Part shown: positions 24,227 to 33,110 of the stretch, piece after piece
Layout: the number at the start of each line of letters is the position of its first letter
Position numbering within the stretch: the first letter of the stretch is position 1
Assembly (NCBI GenBank): GCA_015060325.1
Contig: SUYQ01000019.1
Span: 1-56,518, forward strand
Direction: 5' to 3'
DNA length: 56,518 bases
Source: Bacteroidales bacterium
Lineage (GTDB): Bacteria > Bacteroidota > Bacteroidia > Bacteroidales > UBA932
Translations under genes and position numbers: made by a program
Notes under the pieces: generated by a model
The model's input: the letters and a program-made list of their open reading frames with translations, nothing else
Databases searched by the model: none
Told to the model about the DNA's origin: nothing

Positions 24227-25777
24227 TTATCTATTGCTTTCATTAGGTTCTATCTGTGAGCCCGGAGCCTCAAGCTCATGCTGAGGAATCGGCCAGACAA
24301 ACAGAGGATTGCCTGCTTCCACTTTAAGTCTGCTTCCTTCTGGCTGGGCAGAAGTCTGGTGCTTACGCTCAAATCCCATGTTCCAACGTTTGAGATCCTG
24401 CAGACGGAATCCCTCCATATACAGTTCCCTCACCCTTTCGTCTGAGATCGTCTGGAGCCAGTTGGATGCATTTACGGACGCAGACGCACCGCTGGTATGC
24501 CTTGACGAGCGAAGTTCAGTCAGGTCCTTGGATGCAGACGCATAATTTCCCTTTTGGCAATAGGCCTCGGCACGTATGAGATACTGTTCTGCCAGACGAA
24601 GCGGCTTAGGCTTGCTTACATGATAGATGATATTGGCAAGGAATTCCTCATTACCGAAATACTTGGTCAGCAGCGGCCATGTCAACCCATGGGCATATCC
24701 TGTGCGTGCATTTGTAAAATACGCATTGTAACGGGCATCATTTGACGCATACAGTCCAAGAACCCACTCGGAAGGGACATAGTCAGGATAGAAGTACACA
24801 TAGTCGTTGTTGAAGTTGAGGAATGTCTGTCCCAGCGCTCCGCCATACGATGTAAGCGTATAGTCCACCATCCAGATGATCTCTGTCGCAAGGTCATTGG
24901 TCCACATATAGTCAATATAGCTATACACCTTCTGCTGCCCTGTGATCGGACTTACACCGGAAGTATACGCAGACGCCGTAGACAGCGAATATGCCTGATC
25001 TTCTATCAGCTTGGTCGAGTATTCAATAGCCTTGTCCCAATCCTGCATATAAAGAGCTACTCTAGCATGGATTGCATTAGCCGATCCATATGTAAAATAT
25101 GGCGAACTGTATCCATAAGGAGCATCTTCAAGGAGTTTCTCTGCCTTTTCCAGATCCCTTATCACGAATGCATATGAATCCTTCAGGCTGGAACGTCTAA
25201 GAGGCTTTTCACCGAAATATGTACTGTCTATGGCGACTCCGAGCTCGTTTTCGGCAGTAGCCGGATCATATGCCTTGCAGAAACATTTGATCAGTTCCGA
25301 ATAAGCCATAGCTCTCGCACAATAGACTTCACCTGTGTAGTAGTCCAGGTATGTTATGCTCTCATCATCTGTAATGGAATTACGCAGTTCATCTACCTGA
25401 TCCAGATAGAAGTTACATCTTCCGATGACTGCATACAAGGCACCGTACACAGATGTGATTTCCGAATTGGTAGGACGGATATCCCACTGCCAAAGAGTTC
25501 CGTATGTATTGGAATTTCCCTGAACCGCATGCACAAGGTCTGCCTGGATGTCAGGCAGGAGTGTCAGATAACCGCTATACAGAGCACTGCTCATATATGC
25601 GGAATATATTCCTGTCAGGGTCTGTTCGGCATCATTGAATGTCTTCATACCATCTCCTTCAGGGATGGCATCGCCAGGAACCTTCTCCAGACATGAAACA
25701 AGGCAGACAGCAATACCCGCGAGCAATACCGTCTTCTTAAGTTTATTATATATCATTTTCATCATATTCCATATCAT
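24227..25777 (-). CDS. SusD/RagB-family nutrient-binding lipoprotein
   Basis: 516 residues. Lipobox LVSCLEK (about Cys29). Typical SusD features follow: an N-terminal helical region (TLTGIYSAYMS), YAVIGRCNFYLDQVDEL, the RAMAYSELIKCF tetratricopeptide-like helix with AYDP, and C-terminal RLAEQYLIRAEAY, TISDERVRELYMEGFRLQDLKRW and PIPQHELE. SusD caps the SusC channel at the outer membrane and delivers ligand. Its ATG overlaps the SusC stop codon by one base (TAATG), showing translational coupling. The adjacent LRR lipoproteins and protease suggest a peptide or glycoprotein ligand rather than starch. No ECF sigma, anti-sigma or hybrid two-component regulator is next to the pair. Confidence 0.95.
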   Translation of the reverse strand: MIWNMMKMIYNKLKKTVLLAGIAVCLVSCLEKVPGDAIPEGDGMKTFNDAEQTLTGIYSAYMSSALYSGYLTLLPDIQADLVHAVQGNSNTYGTLWQWDIRPTNSEITSVYGALYAVIGRCNFYLDQVDELRNSITDDESITYLDYYTGEVYCARAMAYSELIKCFCKAYDPATAENELGVAIDSTYFGEKPLRRSSLKDSYAFVIRDLEKAEKLLEDAPYGYSSPYFTYGSANAIHARVALYMQDWDKAIEYSTKLIEDQAYSLSTASAYTSGVSPITGQQKVYSYIDYMWTNDLATEIIWMVDYTLTSYGGALGQTFLNFNNDYVYFYPDYVPSEWVLGLYASNDARYNAYFTNARTGYAHGLTWPLLTKYFGNEEFLANIIYHVSKPKPLRLAEQYLIRAEAYCQKGNYASASKDLTELRSSRHTSGASASVNASNWLQTISDERVRELYMEGFRLQDLKRWNMGFERKHQTSAQPEGSRLKVEAGNPLFVWPIPQHELEAPGSQIEPNESNR

Positions 25778-28722
25778 TAGAACATCAGGTCAATACCAAA
25801 GGTAAACTGACGCGACATAGGATATTGCGCCGCATAGAGATTTGCCGTACCTTCTGGGTCAAGACCGGAAAAGTTGGTGAATGTCAGGAGATTCTGTGCC
25901 TGAGCATATACTCTCAGACCTCTGATCACAACAGATTTCTTCAGAAGGTCTGAAGGAAGCGAGTATGAAATCATCAGATTCTTCAGACGCAGGAACGATG
26001 CATCTTCCAGAAGTCTGCTGTCAAACTCCGTATAAACGCCATGGCGAGGTATGTCTGTAATATCTCCCGGATTCTTCCATCTGTTCAAAAGGCGTTTTGA
26101 CTGGTTGTAGGAAGCGAAACGTCCGTTTGATTCGTCGAAATAACGGTCATTGTTCAGCATCCATCTGTCAGCCACCCAGCTGAACTGCGCACTGAGGCTA
26201 AGTCCCCTCCACGAAAGTGCAGTTCCGAAACCACCCTGCCAAGGAGCATGGTAGGTCTTTCCTACCAAGACCTTGTCCTCATCACGGAGTTCGTCAGTTA
26301 TGTTGCCGTCCTTATCGTACCAGAGTGCATCTCCATTGGCAGGATTGACGCCCGCATACCTGTTGATGTAGAACTCTCCGAGAGGATGTCCTACAACAAG
26401 CTTCGTATTGGTATTGGCACGTTCATACTCTGTCACACCGTTGTAAAGTTCTACGATCTCATTGTGATTATAGCTTACATTGGCATTTACATTCCATGCA
26501 AAGTCCTTGATCTGAAGCACAGTAGCATTCACATTGATCTCGGCTCCCATATTTACCATGGCACCGACATTATCCCACATATATCCATATCCGTTGGATT
26601 GTGCATAGGATAAAGGTACCGACATCAGCATGTCAGTGGTCCTCTTTGCATAGAGTTCCAGATCCACATTCAATCTGCTCCAGAATCCGAAGTGCAGACC
26701 GAGGTTGGTTGTCCACGTATTCTCCCATGTAAGGCTCTCGTTTCCGGGCTGCACCGGAGCTATACCCGAGTCTCCGGAGTAATCAGCACCACCAGAAATA
26801 AGCGCAAGATGCTCATAGTTAGGAATTTCCGAGTTTCCGGATGTACCCGAACTGAATGATATCTGACCGTTCGTCAACCAGTGACGCGCCTCAGACATGA
26901 AGTCTTCGTTTCTCATATTCCACATGAAGCCGACCGCTCCGAACAATCCCCAGCGGTTGTTCTTTCCGAATCTTGACGAACCGTCTGTTCGGAGGGACGC
27001 CTCAGCATAGTATCTGTCGGCATAATTATACTCGGCACGTCCAAAGAACGAGACTCTTGCATAATCTGAAGAAGACACGCTGTCCCAAGACGTAGCTCGG
27101 GTACCTGTAGATATATCGGTAAGTTTATCGTTTGTCTGTCCCCTTGTACCTACGCTGAACCTCTCATAATGATAATCCTGCCATTCATGTCCCAAGAGGA
27201 AATTGAAATCATGGATATCATTGAGATTGAAGCGATATGTCAAAGTATTTGTCCACTGCAGGTTGAGTCCGTCTGTGGAGCTTCGCGCAGCCGATCCTTC
27301 TCCCTGATTTGGAGCATAGCTAGGGAATGACTGGCTGAATCCGGTAGAATGCGAAAAGTCAACACCGAACTGGGTCTTGAATACAAGATTTTTGTACAGA
27401 GTCATGTCAGCGAACATGGTAGTGAACACCTTGTATTTCTTGTAGGCCAGAGGATTGTTTTCCAGCCATTCCAGAGGGTTCTGACCTTGTCCTTTCCACG
27501 AACCGTCGTTTACCGATGCCAGTGTGCCGTCCTTCTTGTAGGGATCCCAATACGGAAGCATGAACCTTGCAGCCGATATAGGGGTCACAAGTGCATAGGC
27601 TCCCTCGTCAGCCTGCTGGATATTCTGATAGTTGAACATCGTGTTGCTGCCCATCTTGAGCCACTTTGCCATCTGATGTTCGAAATTGACACGCATCGAA
27701 TAGCGCTCGAACAAAGAGCCGGGAGCAATACCCTCCTGATCGTAATATCCTCCGGAGAGATAGTAGTTCGTCTTATCCGTTGCCCCTGAAACAGAAAGTT
27801 CATGACTCTGAAGCATGGCGGAATCATTGAACACCACATCCATCCAGTTCACATCGATAGTGGAAAGGTAGTTATAGTTCTGTCCTGCAGTCATCCCGAT
27901 CTCCTTCTCATACTGGATTCGTTCTGCCGTGTTCATCAGATCCCAGTTTCCATGAGCGATGGATGACCATCCCATCTGCATGCGGTAGTTGATGTTAGGA
28001 CGGTCCATGTTACGTCCGCGCTTGGTTGTGATGACAATCACTCCGTTTGCAGCACGTGCACCATAGATGGATGTCGACGATGCATCCTTAAGCACTGACA
28101 TGCTCTCGATGTCGGCGGGATTGATGGTGTTGAAATCAGCTGCTGAAATCTCCACTCCATCAAGGATGTAAAGAGGGGATGTGCCGGAGTTGATGGAATT
28201 GGTTCCTCGGATAGTCATGGAAGCCGATGCGCTTGGCTCACCTGTATTGGAGAGGACGGTAAGTCCAGCCACCTGTCCCTGCAATGCCTGGTCAAAGGCA
28301 GCGGTAGGCGTATTTTCCAGTTTTTCCGACTTTACCGTAGATACAGAACCTGCCACGGTTCCTTTCTTACGCACACCATATGCAATCACCACTACATCGT
28401 CAAGCTGAAGGCTTTCAGGCTGCATCACGACATTCTGAGTGAACTGCGGAACATCCGGCACGGTCACCTTCACATCTTCATAACCGATGCTGGTGAACGT
28501 GAGTTCTGTTCCTGGAGCAACCTCTATGACATAATCTCCGTCGAAGGAGGTTATGACACCGTTGCCAGGCCCGGCCATGACACCGACTCCGATCATCGGC
28601 AGTCCGTCTTCTGCGGAAGTCACTACTCCGCTCACCTTTACAAAGGATTGAGCGTCAGCCGGAAGCACTCCCACAAACACGGACAGGATGACGGAAACAA
28701 TCAAAAATCTAGTATTTCTCAT
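25777..28722 (-). CDS. SusC/RagA-family TonB-dependent outer-membrane transporter
   Basis: 981 residues from Met at 28722 (MRNTRFLIVSV), which begins the signal peptide ending PADAQ. The longer frame up to 28782 is rejected because it would start upstream of the promoter's -7 element at 28759-28766. An N-terminal carboxypeptidase-D-like domain (about 28-105: VSGVVTSAEDGLPMIGVGV) is followed by a TonB-box-like region (DDVVVIAYG), a plug (LQGQVAGLTVLSNTGEP, IRGTNSINSGTSPLYILDG, MSVLKDASSTSIYGARAANG) and a barrel ending in an aromatic residue (DLMF). It imports bulky ligand with SusD using proton motive force. There is no STN domain, consistent with the absence of a neighbouring FecR-type anti-sigma factor. 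Confidence 0.96.
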   Translation of the reverse strand: MRNTRFLIVSVILSVFVGVLPADAQSFVKVSGVVTSAEDGLPMIGVGVMAGPGNGVITSFDGDYVIEVAPGTELTFTSIGYEDVKVTVPDVPQFTQNVVMQPESLQLDDVVVIAYGVRKKGTVAGSVSTVKSEKLENTPTAAFDQALQGQVAGLTVLSNTGEPSASASMTIRGTNSINSGTSPLYILDGVEISAADFNTINPADIESMSVLKDASSTSIYGARAANGVIVITTKRGRNMDRPNINYRMQMGWSSIAHGNWDLMNTAERIQYEKEIGMTAGQNYNYLSTIDVNWMDVVFNDSAMLQSHELSVSGATDKTNYYLSGGYYDQEGIAPGSLFERYSMRVNFEHQMAKWLKMGSNTMFNYQNIQQADEGAYALVTPISAARFMLPYWDPYKKDGTLASVNDGSWKGQGQNPLEWLENNPLAYKKYKVFTTMFADMTLYKNLVFKTQFGVDFSHSTGFSQSFPSYAPNQGEGSAARSSTDGLNLQWTNTLTYRFNLNDIHDFNFLLGHEWQDYHYERFSVGTRGQTNDKLTDISTGTRATSWDSVSSSDYARVSFFGRAEYNYADRYYAEASLRTDGSSRFGKNNRWGLFGAVGFMWNMRNEDFMSEARHWLTNGQISFSSGTSGNSEIPNYEHLALISGGADYSGDSGIAPVQPGNESLTWENTWTTNLGLHFGFWSRLNVDLELYAKRTTDMLMSVPLSYAQSNGYGYMWDNVGAMVNMGAEINVNATVLQIKDFAWNVNANVSYNHNEIVELYNGVTEYERANTNTKLVVGHPLGEFYINRYAGVNPANGDALWYDKDGNITDELRDEDKVLVGKTYHAPWQGGFGTALSWRGLSLSAQFSWVADRWMLNNDRYFDESNGRFASYNQSKRLLNRWKNPGDITDIPRHGVYTEFDSRLLEDASFLRLKNLMISYSLPSDLLKKSVVIRGLRVYAQAQNLLTFTNFSGLDPEGTANLYAAQYPMSRQFTFGIDLMF

Positions 28723-28758
28723 CTGTGTTAATTTGTATTTTTTTCCAAAAAAAGTCTG

Positions 28759-28790
28759 CAAAGATATTGAATATAAATTCAAAAATCAAT
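28759..28790 (-). promoter_or_regulatory. Promoter of the susC operon
   Basis: On the minus strand TATCTTTG (28766-28759) fits TAnnTTTG. ATTG (28790-28787) lies exactly 20 nt upstream in the -33 position (consensus TTTG). The predicted start near 28752 gives a 30-nt leader to the ATG at 28722. Confidence 0.6.
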
Positions 28791-28864
28791 TAAATATAAG
28801 TATGCACCACATATTTTTTCACGAAACGTTTAACACAGATACTTTCAATTCAAAAGCAAAAGAG

Positions 28865-31768
28865 CTATTTATGCGTTACAACTACGATCTCAAAACCCTT
28901 ATAATCAGAGCTTAAGACAGCTTTATAATCTTTAGCATCCTGCTCATGCCAATATTCAAGATAATCACTGTCCCAATCAACATAAAAAGGATACAGTTCC
29001 TTGCCTTTTTCTCCCTCCACATGGACACTCACATCCAGTTCCACATCTGTAGGATGCGCCCTATGCATATAGGAATCAGCTCCAAGAGGGCGTGGAGAAT
29101 CCTTATATGAATGCGCATATACCTGATCCATAGCGTTTTTCAATTCTCCGGCATCGGCCCATGTAAAATCAGCCTCAGGCCTTAGCGGGACTCCGGAAAA
29201 GGAATGGGAGAAATCAACCTCACAATAGTTGTTCTGAGCAGCATACCATGTGCCTTTCGGATAAGTCTTGACATAGCCGTTTACCACGCCGGAGTAAAGA
29301 AATGAAAGCGTCAGACCATATTGGGCGCCATTCCCGACGTATGTCATGGCTGAGACCCTTCCATAATCGGGAGCATAAATCATGGATATGTGAACAGGCT
29401 GTGACGAGCTGAATCTTTCATACATCCTGTCCAGACCAGGTGCCGAAAGATTCGGATAATCATATACCCACTTACCAGATGATGTGATAAAATCTCCTCC
29501 ACTCGTCACAACAGTTCCCTTGTAGTTCCTCGACTCTTCGCTATAATATATATAATTATATGACGAAGATCCGTCACTGACCTTGTCTTGAAAGGTCAGA
29601 TCACCTGCCAATATTCCGCAGCCACATATGGTCACATCCAACATATGAATCATCTGATCGGGTCCACGCCTGTCATAGTTGACAGCGCAGGCAATATCGT
29701 CTGTCGAAATACCCTCCAGCGGATATATCAGAAGGGCCTGTCTGACCAATGCCTGATCTCCATTGTCATTTCGTTCACTGACGAAGGCGGACGACGATCC
29801 ATAAAAGGGAGGAGAATCATTGTAGAATGTTCCTGTCATATATTCGATATGGTCCAGATCAAGATTGCTTTCAACATAAGCTTCATCCACAGCACCATAC
29901 TTCTTGTCAGTAGCTACAAGCTCCCATATGCTGGCTTCCAAAGGCAGATTTGACGGATTGTCGACAATCATCGACAGCTGACACTGATGATATCCCGCCC
30001 ATCCGTTGTCCACCAATGTAAGTCCTATCGGCATGATACCCAGCCCGATTCCTGCTCTGCCTGAAACTCCGGTATGCGATTCACCGGCACATATAGTTAC
30101 CGACTTCCTGGAATTATATATATCGGCAAGAAGAAGGTTGACGGCATGATCCGTCCCGGAATTACGGCAGATTACAGATACAGCAGACACCGCACTGCAG
30201 GAAGCAGTTTGAGACACGGGGCCGAAATAGGTCCGGATGCTGCTGACAGGAACAACTCCATCCATTGCGCCGTCATCTTTGAAGCTGAAAAGCGTCTTGT
30301 CAAAACCATACGACCGGATCCCATTAAGATTATACCCCTCACCATCAACAAGATACAGATAGAACTTTGCCTGCGCCCCATTGATTTCGCATTCAGGCAA
30401 ATATGTCAATGGCTCCACCGGCTCGTCTTCCGTCCACTGAGGATATTCCGAAAACAACATACGCGGCACCTTGACTGTCACATCGTCTTCAATAAGTCCA
30501 AGGCACTCTCCGTCAGGCGCATAAACATATATCTCGCCTTCGACCGGCATCCTGCAGGACACCTCAGCAGTCAATATATTGCCATCATATGCCAGATTCT
30601 CGAATAAGACATCGTCACTCTCGAATCCCTTTTCCAGTAAAGCCAAAGTACATCCGGAAACATCCCCGCCGAGGTATTCCAACAGTTCATCAGCAAAATT
30701 CACTTCATAAAGAATTCTTTCCCCGACATAAAGATCCGACATGCCGTGCATTCCCTCTGACACCACTCCTGTAACATAGCCGTCCCTGACCGTAATATCA
30801 GCATCTACCTTCCAAGATACATTCTTCAGGCCGTTGTCGGTAAGTTGCAGCGAAACGTCTATACATGCATTTCCCGGAACGTCAAAACTTGTCACCTCAT
30901 CCAATCCTATATATATACGGTAATCGACCCAGCCGTCCAACAATCCCTCCGAGCCGAACACACATGACACTTCCAGATAAGTACAGAGGTCCTTCTTATC
31001 ACCTAACATATCAGGGGTCTTGCAGAAAGGGTCGTCATTTTCTGGCAATAATATGCCCTGACAGTTCTCCAAGGCGTAAAACACTATTTCTCCCCCATCA
31101 TTGAGGGCAATCAGATCTGAAACCGTGGCGAAGTCACCATCAATGACTTCCGATTCCATCTCGGCACGACTGCCGCCTTTTCCATGCCACTTGAAAGGAC
31201 GAACTACAGAAGAGCTCTGACACAAACGGGCAGACTTCACCTGCAGGCCCTCCATCAATGCATTCCTGTCAACAGAAAGACTTATCTTGGCCACAAGCCT
31301 TTCAAGATCCAGCACGACTGTCTGCTGGTGAGTCCCCACCTGCAATTCACCGTAGAAACATGCCATCGGAAGATCTTCGGACAAACCAGAGAGTCCGGCA
31401 ATGGAATATGACAAAGATGAGAGAAAATCCGTCTCATCAGCATCTGCTTTGATATATCCCATATTGGCAACCGCATATATGTTATATGACATTCCCGATG
31501 ATAGTTCCAGAACAGCCTCATCTTTCCCGGTCACGTATGCTTCATCAGCCAGCATGCCATCATGAAATGCATATACCGTCATATCCCTGACCTTATGTTC
31601 ATCCGGATCTATACTGCTCCGGGTACGGTCGGTTTCTCGGGCGGTGAACCTTACAGGAACTGTTTCAGTCACCGGTTCCTGCTCTGTATTTCCTGTCTGG
31701 ATTTCTGCCAACGTACAGGAAGACAGGAACATCAATCCTATCAGCAGATTAAATACATACTCTCTCAT
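28865..31768 (-). CDS. DUF4906-type large surface lipoprotein
   Basis: 967 residues. Lipobox LSSC (Cys18). The N-terminal region (about 40-330) is fimbrillin/Mfa-like: VRFTARETDRTRSS, VRDMTVYAFHDG, SYNIYAVANMGY and LERLVAKISLSVDR. It is followed by a long region (about 340-960) typical of DUF4906 proteins of Bacteroidales. Such proteins are thought to act as fimbrial or adhesin components. No enzymatic motif is visible. The ATG overlaps the upstream gene's stop by 4 nt (ATGA), so translation is coupled. It is related in its N-terminal third to 51177-52481. The transcript probably ends in the gap before the susC promoter; no strong terminator is visible there. Confidence 0.8.
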   Translation of the reverse strand: MREYVFNLLIGLMFLSSCTLAEIQTGNTEQEPVTETVPVRFTARETDRTRSSIDPDEHKVRDMTVYAFHDGMLADEAYVTGKDEAVLELSSGMSYNIYAVANMGYIKADADETDFLSSLSYSIAGLSGLSEDLPMACFYGELQVGTHQQTVVLDLERLVAKISLSVDRNALMEGLQVKSARLCQSSSVVRPFKWHGKGGSRAEMESEVIDGDFATVSDLIALNDGGEIVFYALENCQGILLPENDDPFCKTPDMLGDKKDLCTYLEVSCVFGSEGLLDGWVDYRIYIGLDEVTSFDVPGNACIDVSLQLTDNGLKNVSWKVDADITVRDGYVTGVVSEGMHGMSDLYVGERILYEVNFADELLEYLGGDVSGCTLALLEKGFESDDVLFENLAYDGNILTAEVSCRMPVEGEIYVYAPDGECLGLIEDDVTVKVPRMLFSEYPQWTEDEPVEPLTYLPECEINGAQAKFYLYLVDGEGYNLNGIRSYGFDKTLFSFKDDGAMDGVVPVSSIRTYFGPVSQTASCSAVSAVSVICRNSGTDHAVNLLLADIYNSRKSVTICAGESHTGVSGRAGIGLGIMPIGLTLVDNGWAGYHQCQLSMIVDNPSNLPLEASIWELVATDKKYGAVDEAYVESNLDLDHIEYMTGTFYNDSPPFYGSSSAFVSERNDNGDQALVRQALLIYPLEGISTDDIACAVNYDRRGPDQMIHMLDVTICGCGILAGDLTFQDKVSDGSSSYNYIYYSEESRNYKGTVVTSGGDFITSSGKWVYDYPNLSAPGLDRMYERFSSSQPVHISMIYAPDYGRVSAMTYVGNGAQYGLTLSFLYSGVVNGYVKTYPKGTWYAAQNNYCEVDFSHSFSGVPLRPEADFTWADAGELKNAMDQVYAHSYKDSPRPLGADSYMHRAHPTDVELDVSVHVEGEKGKELYPFYVDWDSDYLEYWHEQDAKDYKAVLSSDYKGFEIVVVTHK

Positions 31769-32835
31769 GGCAGTTGAAAGTCTGAGACGTTCTTGATTCC
31801 CGGTATACCATAATATGCCTCAACAATATCCCCGCGCACATATATCTTACGGCCAAGCATATCCGGATTATCCACAAGGTTCAATCTCTCGCGCAGTTCT
31901 CCTGCCGGGAGCTGCATGGACAGACATGCATCCTTGTCTGAAGTAGACGACTTAGGGCCGAGCAGGAGATTTGATCTTGAATCAAAAGGTCCGTCAAACG
32001 ATGCCGACGAAGAAGTGAGATCACCACCTACAATATATCCGCACACCCATACATCTTTGCTTCCATAAGCAGATCTGGCCTGATGTACAGTCATGGCATC
32101 TGTAGCTAAAGTTCCCTTATCATTACTCCCTCCTATGACATAACTGTCGGAAATCCAATTGCGGACTGTATCTACTGCCACTGAAATCCGGCCGGACTTG
32201 TCCATAGTCCCAGAACCGCCTGACGACGCCACATTCACTTTCAATGAAAGTATTTCCTGAGCAAGAAGCGTCCTCGTCATCAGAGTTTCGTCCTTTCCTC
32301 CTGTACTCAGCACAAGAGATACCTGTCCAGGAAGGAAATACGCTATCCTCTTTTCTGAATAACCGTACATGAGCTTGCCCTGATCTGATTTGAGGAAAAG
32401 CACGCCGCCCGGGCATTCGGTGAGAAACTCCTTTCCGATATTGAGTCTGACACCGGAATTCATCTGGCGACATACGAGACTGACATCAACCGCTCCCCCA
32501 TCCGGAACCACGACACATTGCTCATCACCATACTGCGGCATCGAGAATGCCGGCTTCTCAAATTCGGCCGATACCACCTTTATATTATAACTTCCGGAAC
32601 CCACCTGCATGGATTCCGGGCAATCCCCATACAGACCGTCGTACACGACCTTGCCTTTTGGATCGGTTATGCTTATCCGGAATTCGCTTGTATCCGGAAT
32701 TTCATTCACCGAACGGGTCAGTGCATCGTATTCTTCCGTAAAGGCGATTCTGATCTCTCCGGATCCATCCGACCTGATCCCCAACATTTCACATCCTGCA
32801 AGACACAGCAGAAGCAGACATGATCTCAATTTCAT
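31765..32835 (-). CDS. DUF4493 plus DUF6359 lipoprotein
   Basis: 356 residues from Met at 32835 (MKLRSCLLLLCLAGC). Upstream in-frame ATGs at 32850 and 32841 are less likely because a perfect GAGGAGG Shine-Dalgarno lies 6 nt before the chosen ATG and would be inside the longer frame. After the lipobox comes a DUF4493 domain (about 25-205: GEIRIAFTEEYDAL, SEFRISITDPKG, GSYNIKVVSAEFEKPAF). A C-terminal OB-fold-like DUF6359 domain follows (about 245-355: VHQARSAYGSKDVWVCGYIVGG to GRKIYVRGDIVEAYYGIPGI). It is first in the operon with the DUF4906 gene. Probable surface protein, function unknown. Confidence 0.83.
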   Translation of the reverse strand: MKLRSCLLLLCLAGCEMLGIRSDGSGEIRIAFTEEYDALTRSVNEIPDTSEFRISITDPKGKVVYDGLYGDCPESMQVGSGSYNIKVVSAEFEKPAFSMPQYGDEQCVVVPDGGAVDVSLVCRQMNSGVRLNIGKEFLTECPGGVLFLKSDQGKLMYGYSEKRIAYFLPGQVSLVLSTGGKDETLMTRTLLAQEILSLKVNVASSGGSGTMDKSGRISVAVDTVRNWISDSYVIGGSNDKGTLATDAMTVHQARSAYGSKDVWVCGYIVGGDLTSSSASFDGPFDSRSNLLLGPKSSTSDKDACLSMQLPAGELRERLNLVDNPDMLGRKIYVRGDIVEAYYGIPGIKNVSDFQLP

Positions 32836-32881
32836 ATTCATCCTCCTCATTTTTTAATAACCGCGGCATTGCGGTCGGAGG

Positions 32882-32889
32882 CAAATGTA
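32882..32889 (-). promoter_or_regulatory. -7 element of the DUF4493/DUF4906 operon
   Basis: TACATTTG on the minus strand fits TAnnTTTG and places the start about 40 nt before the ATG at 32835. A TTTG exists upstream (32907-32904) but only 14 nt away, so a normal -33 element is missing and an activator may be required. Confidence 0.45.
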
Positions 32890-32899
32890 TATGGAGGAA

Positions 32900-32982
32900 C
32901 TGACAAACCGTTAAAAAAAAAGAAAAAGAAAATATTTCTGTTTTTTAATGCATTATTTTCTCTTTTTTAAACAGTTTGTCAG
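32900..32982. repeat. Imperfect inverted repeat upstream of the DUF4493 operon
   Basis: CTGACAAAC (32900-32908) and GTTTGTCAG (32974-32982) are perfect arms and extend inward with A/T-rich partial matches (GTTAAAAAA against TTTTTTAAAC). The arms bracket about 65 nt of A/T-rich DNA just upstream of the -7 element. It could be an operator or an invertible segment. Confidence 0.4.
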
Positions 32983-33008
32983 ATAATTTTATATAGAGAG
33001 TTCCCACC

Positions 33009-33053
33009 AAAAAAAAAATTCACGGGACAATCGCAATCACTGCGAATGTCCCG
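33009..33053 (-). terminator. Intrinsic terminator of pcrA
   Basis: CGGGACA-A-TCGCA (33023-33035) pairs with TGCGA-A-TGTCCCG (33041-33053) with one A.A mismatch. On the minus strand the stem is followed by GTGAA and a run of ten T (complement of 33009-33018). It lies 58 nt after the helicase stop codon. Confidence 0.85.
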
Positions 33054-33110
33054 CTACTTAACCTAAACTTAAACTATGAAAAACTTCGACGCAAAGATAA
33101 TAAATTTTAC

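Noticed and set aside
23379..24284. 301-codon frame antisense to the SusE/F-position gene
   Set aside because: Opposite strand of a well-supported lipoprotein gene in a compact operon; composition is typical of an antisense shadow.
28723..28782. Upstream start of SusC
   Set aside because: It precedes the predicted transcription start and adds 20 residues before an otherwise normal signal peptide.
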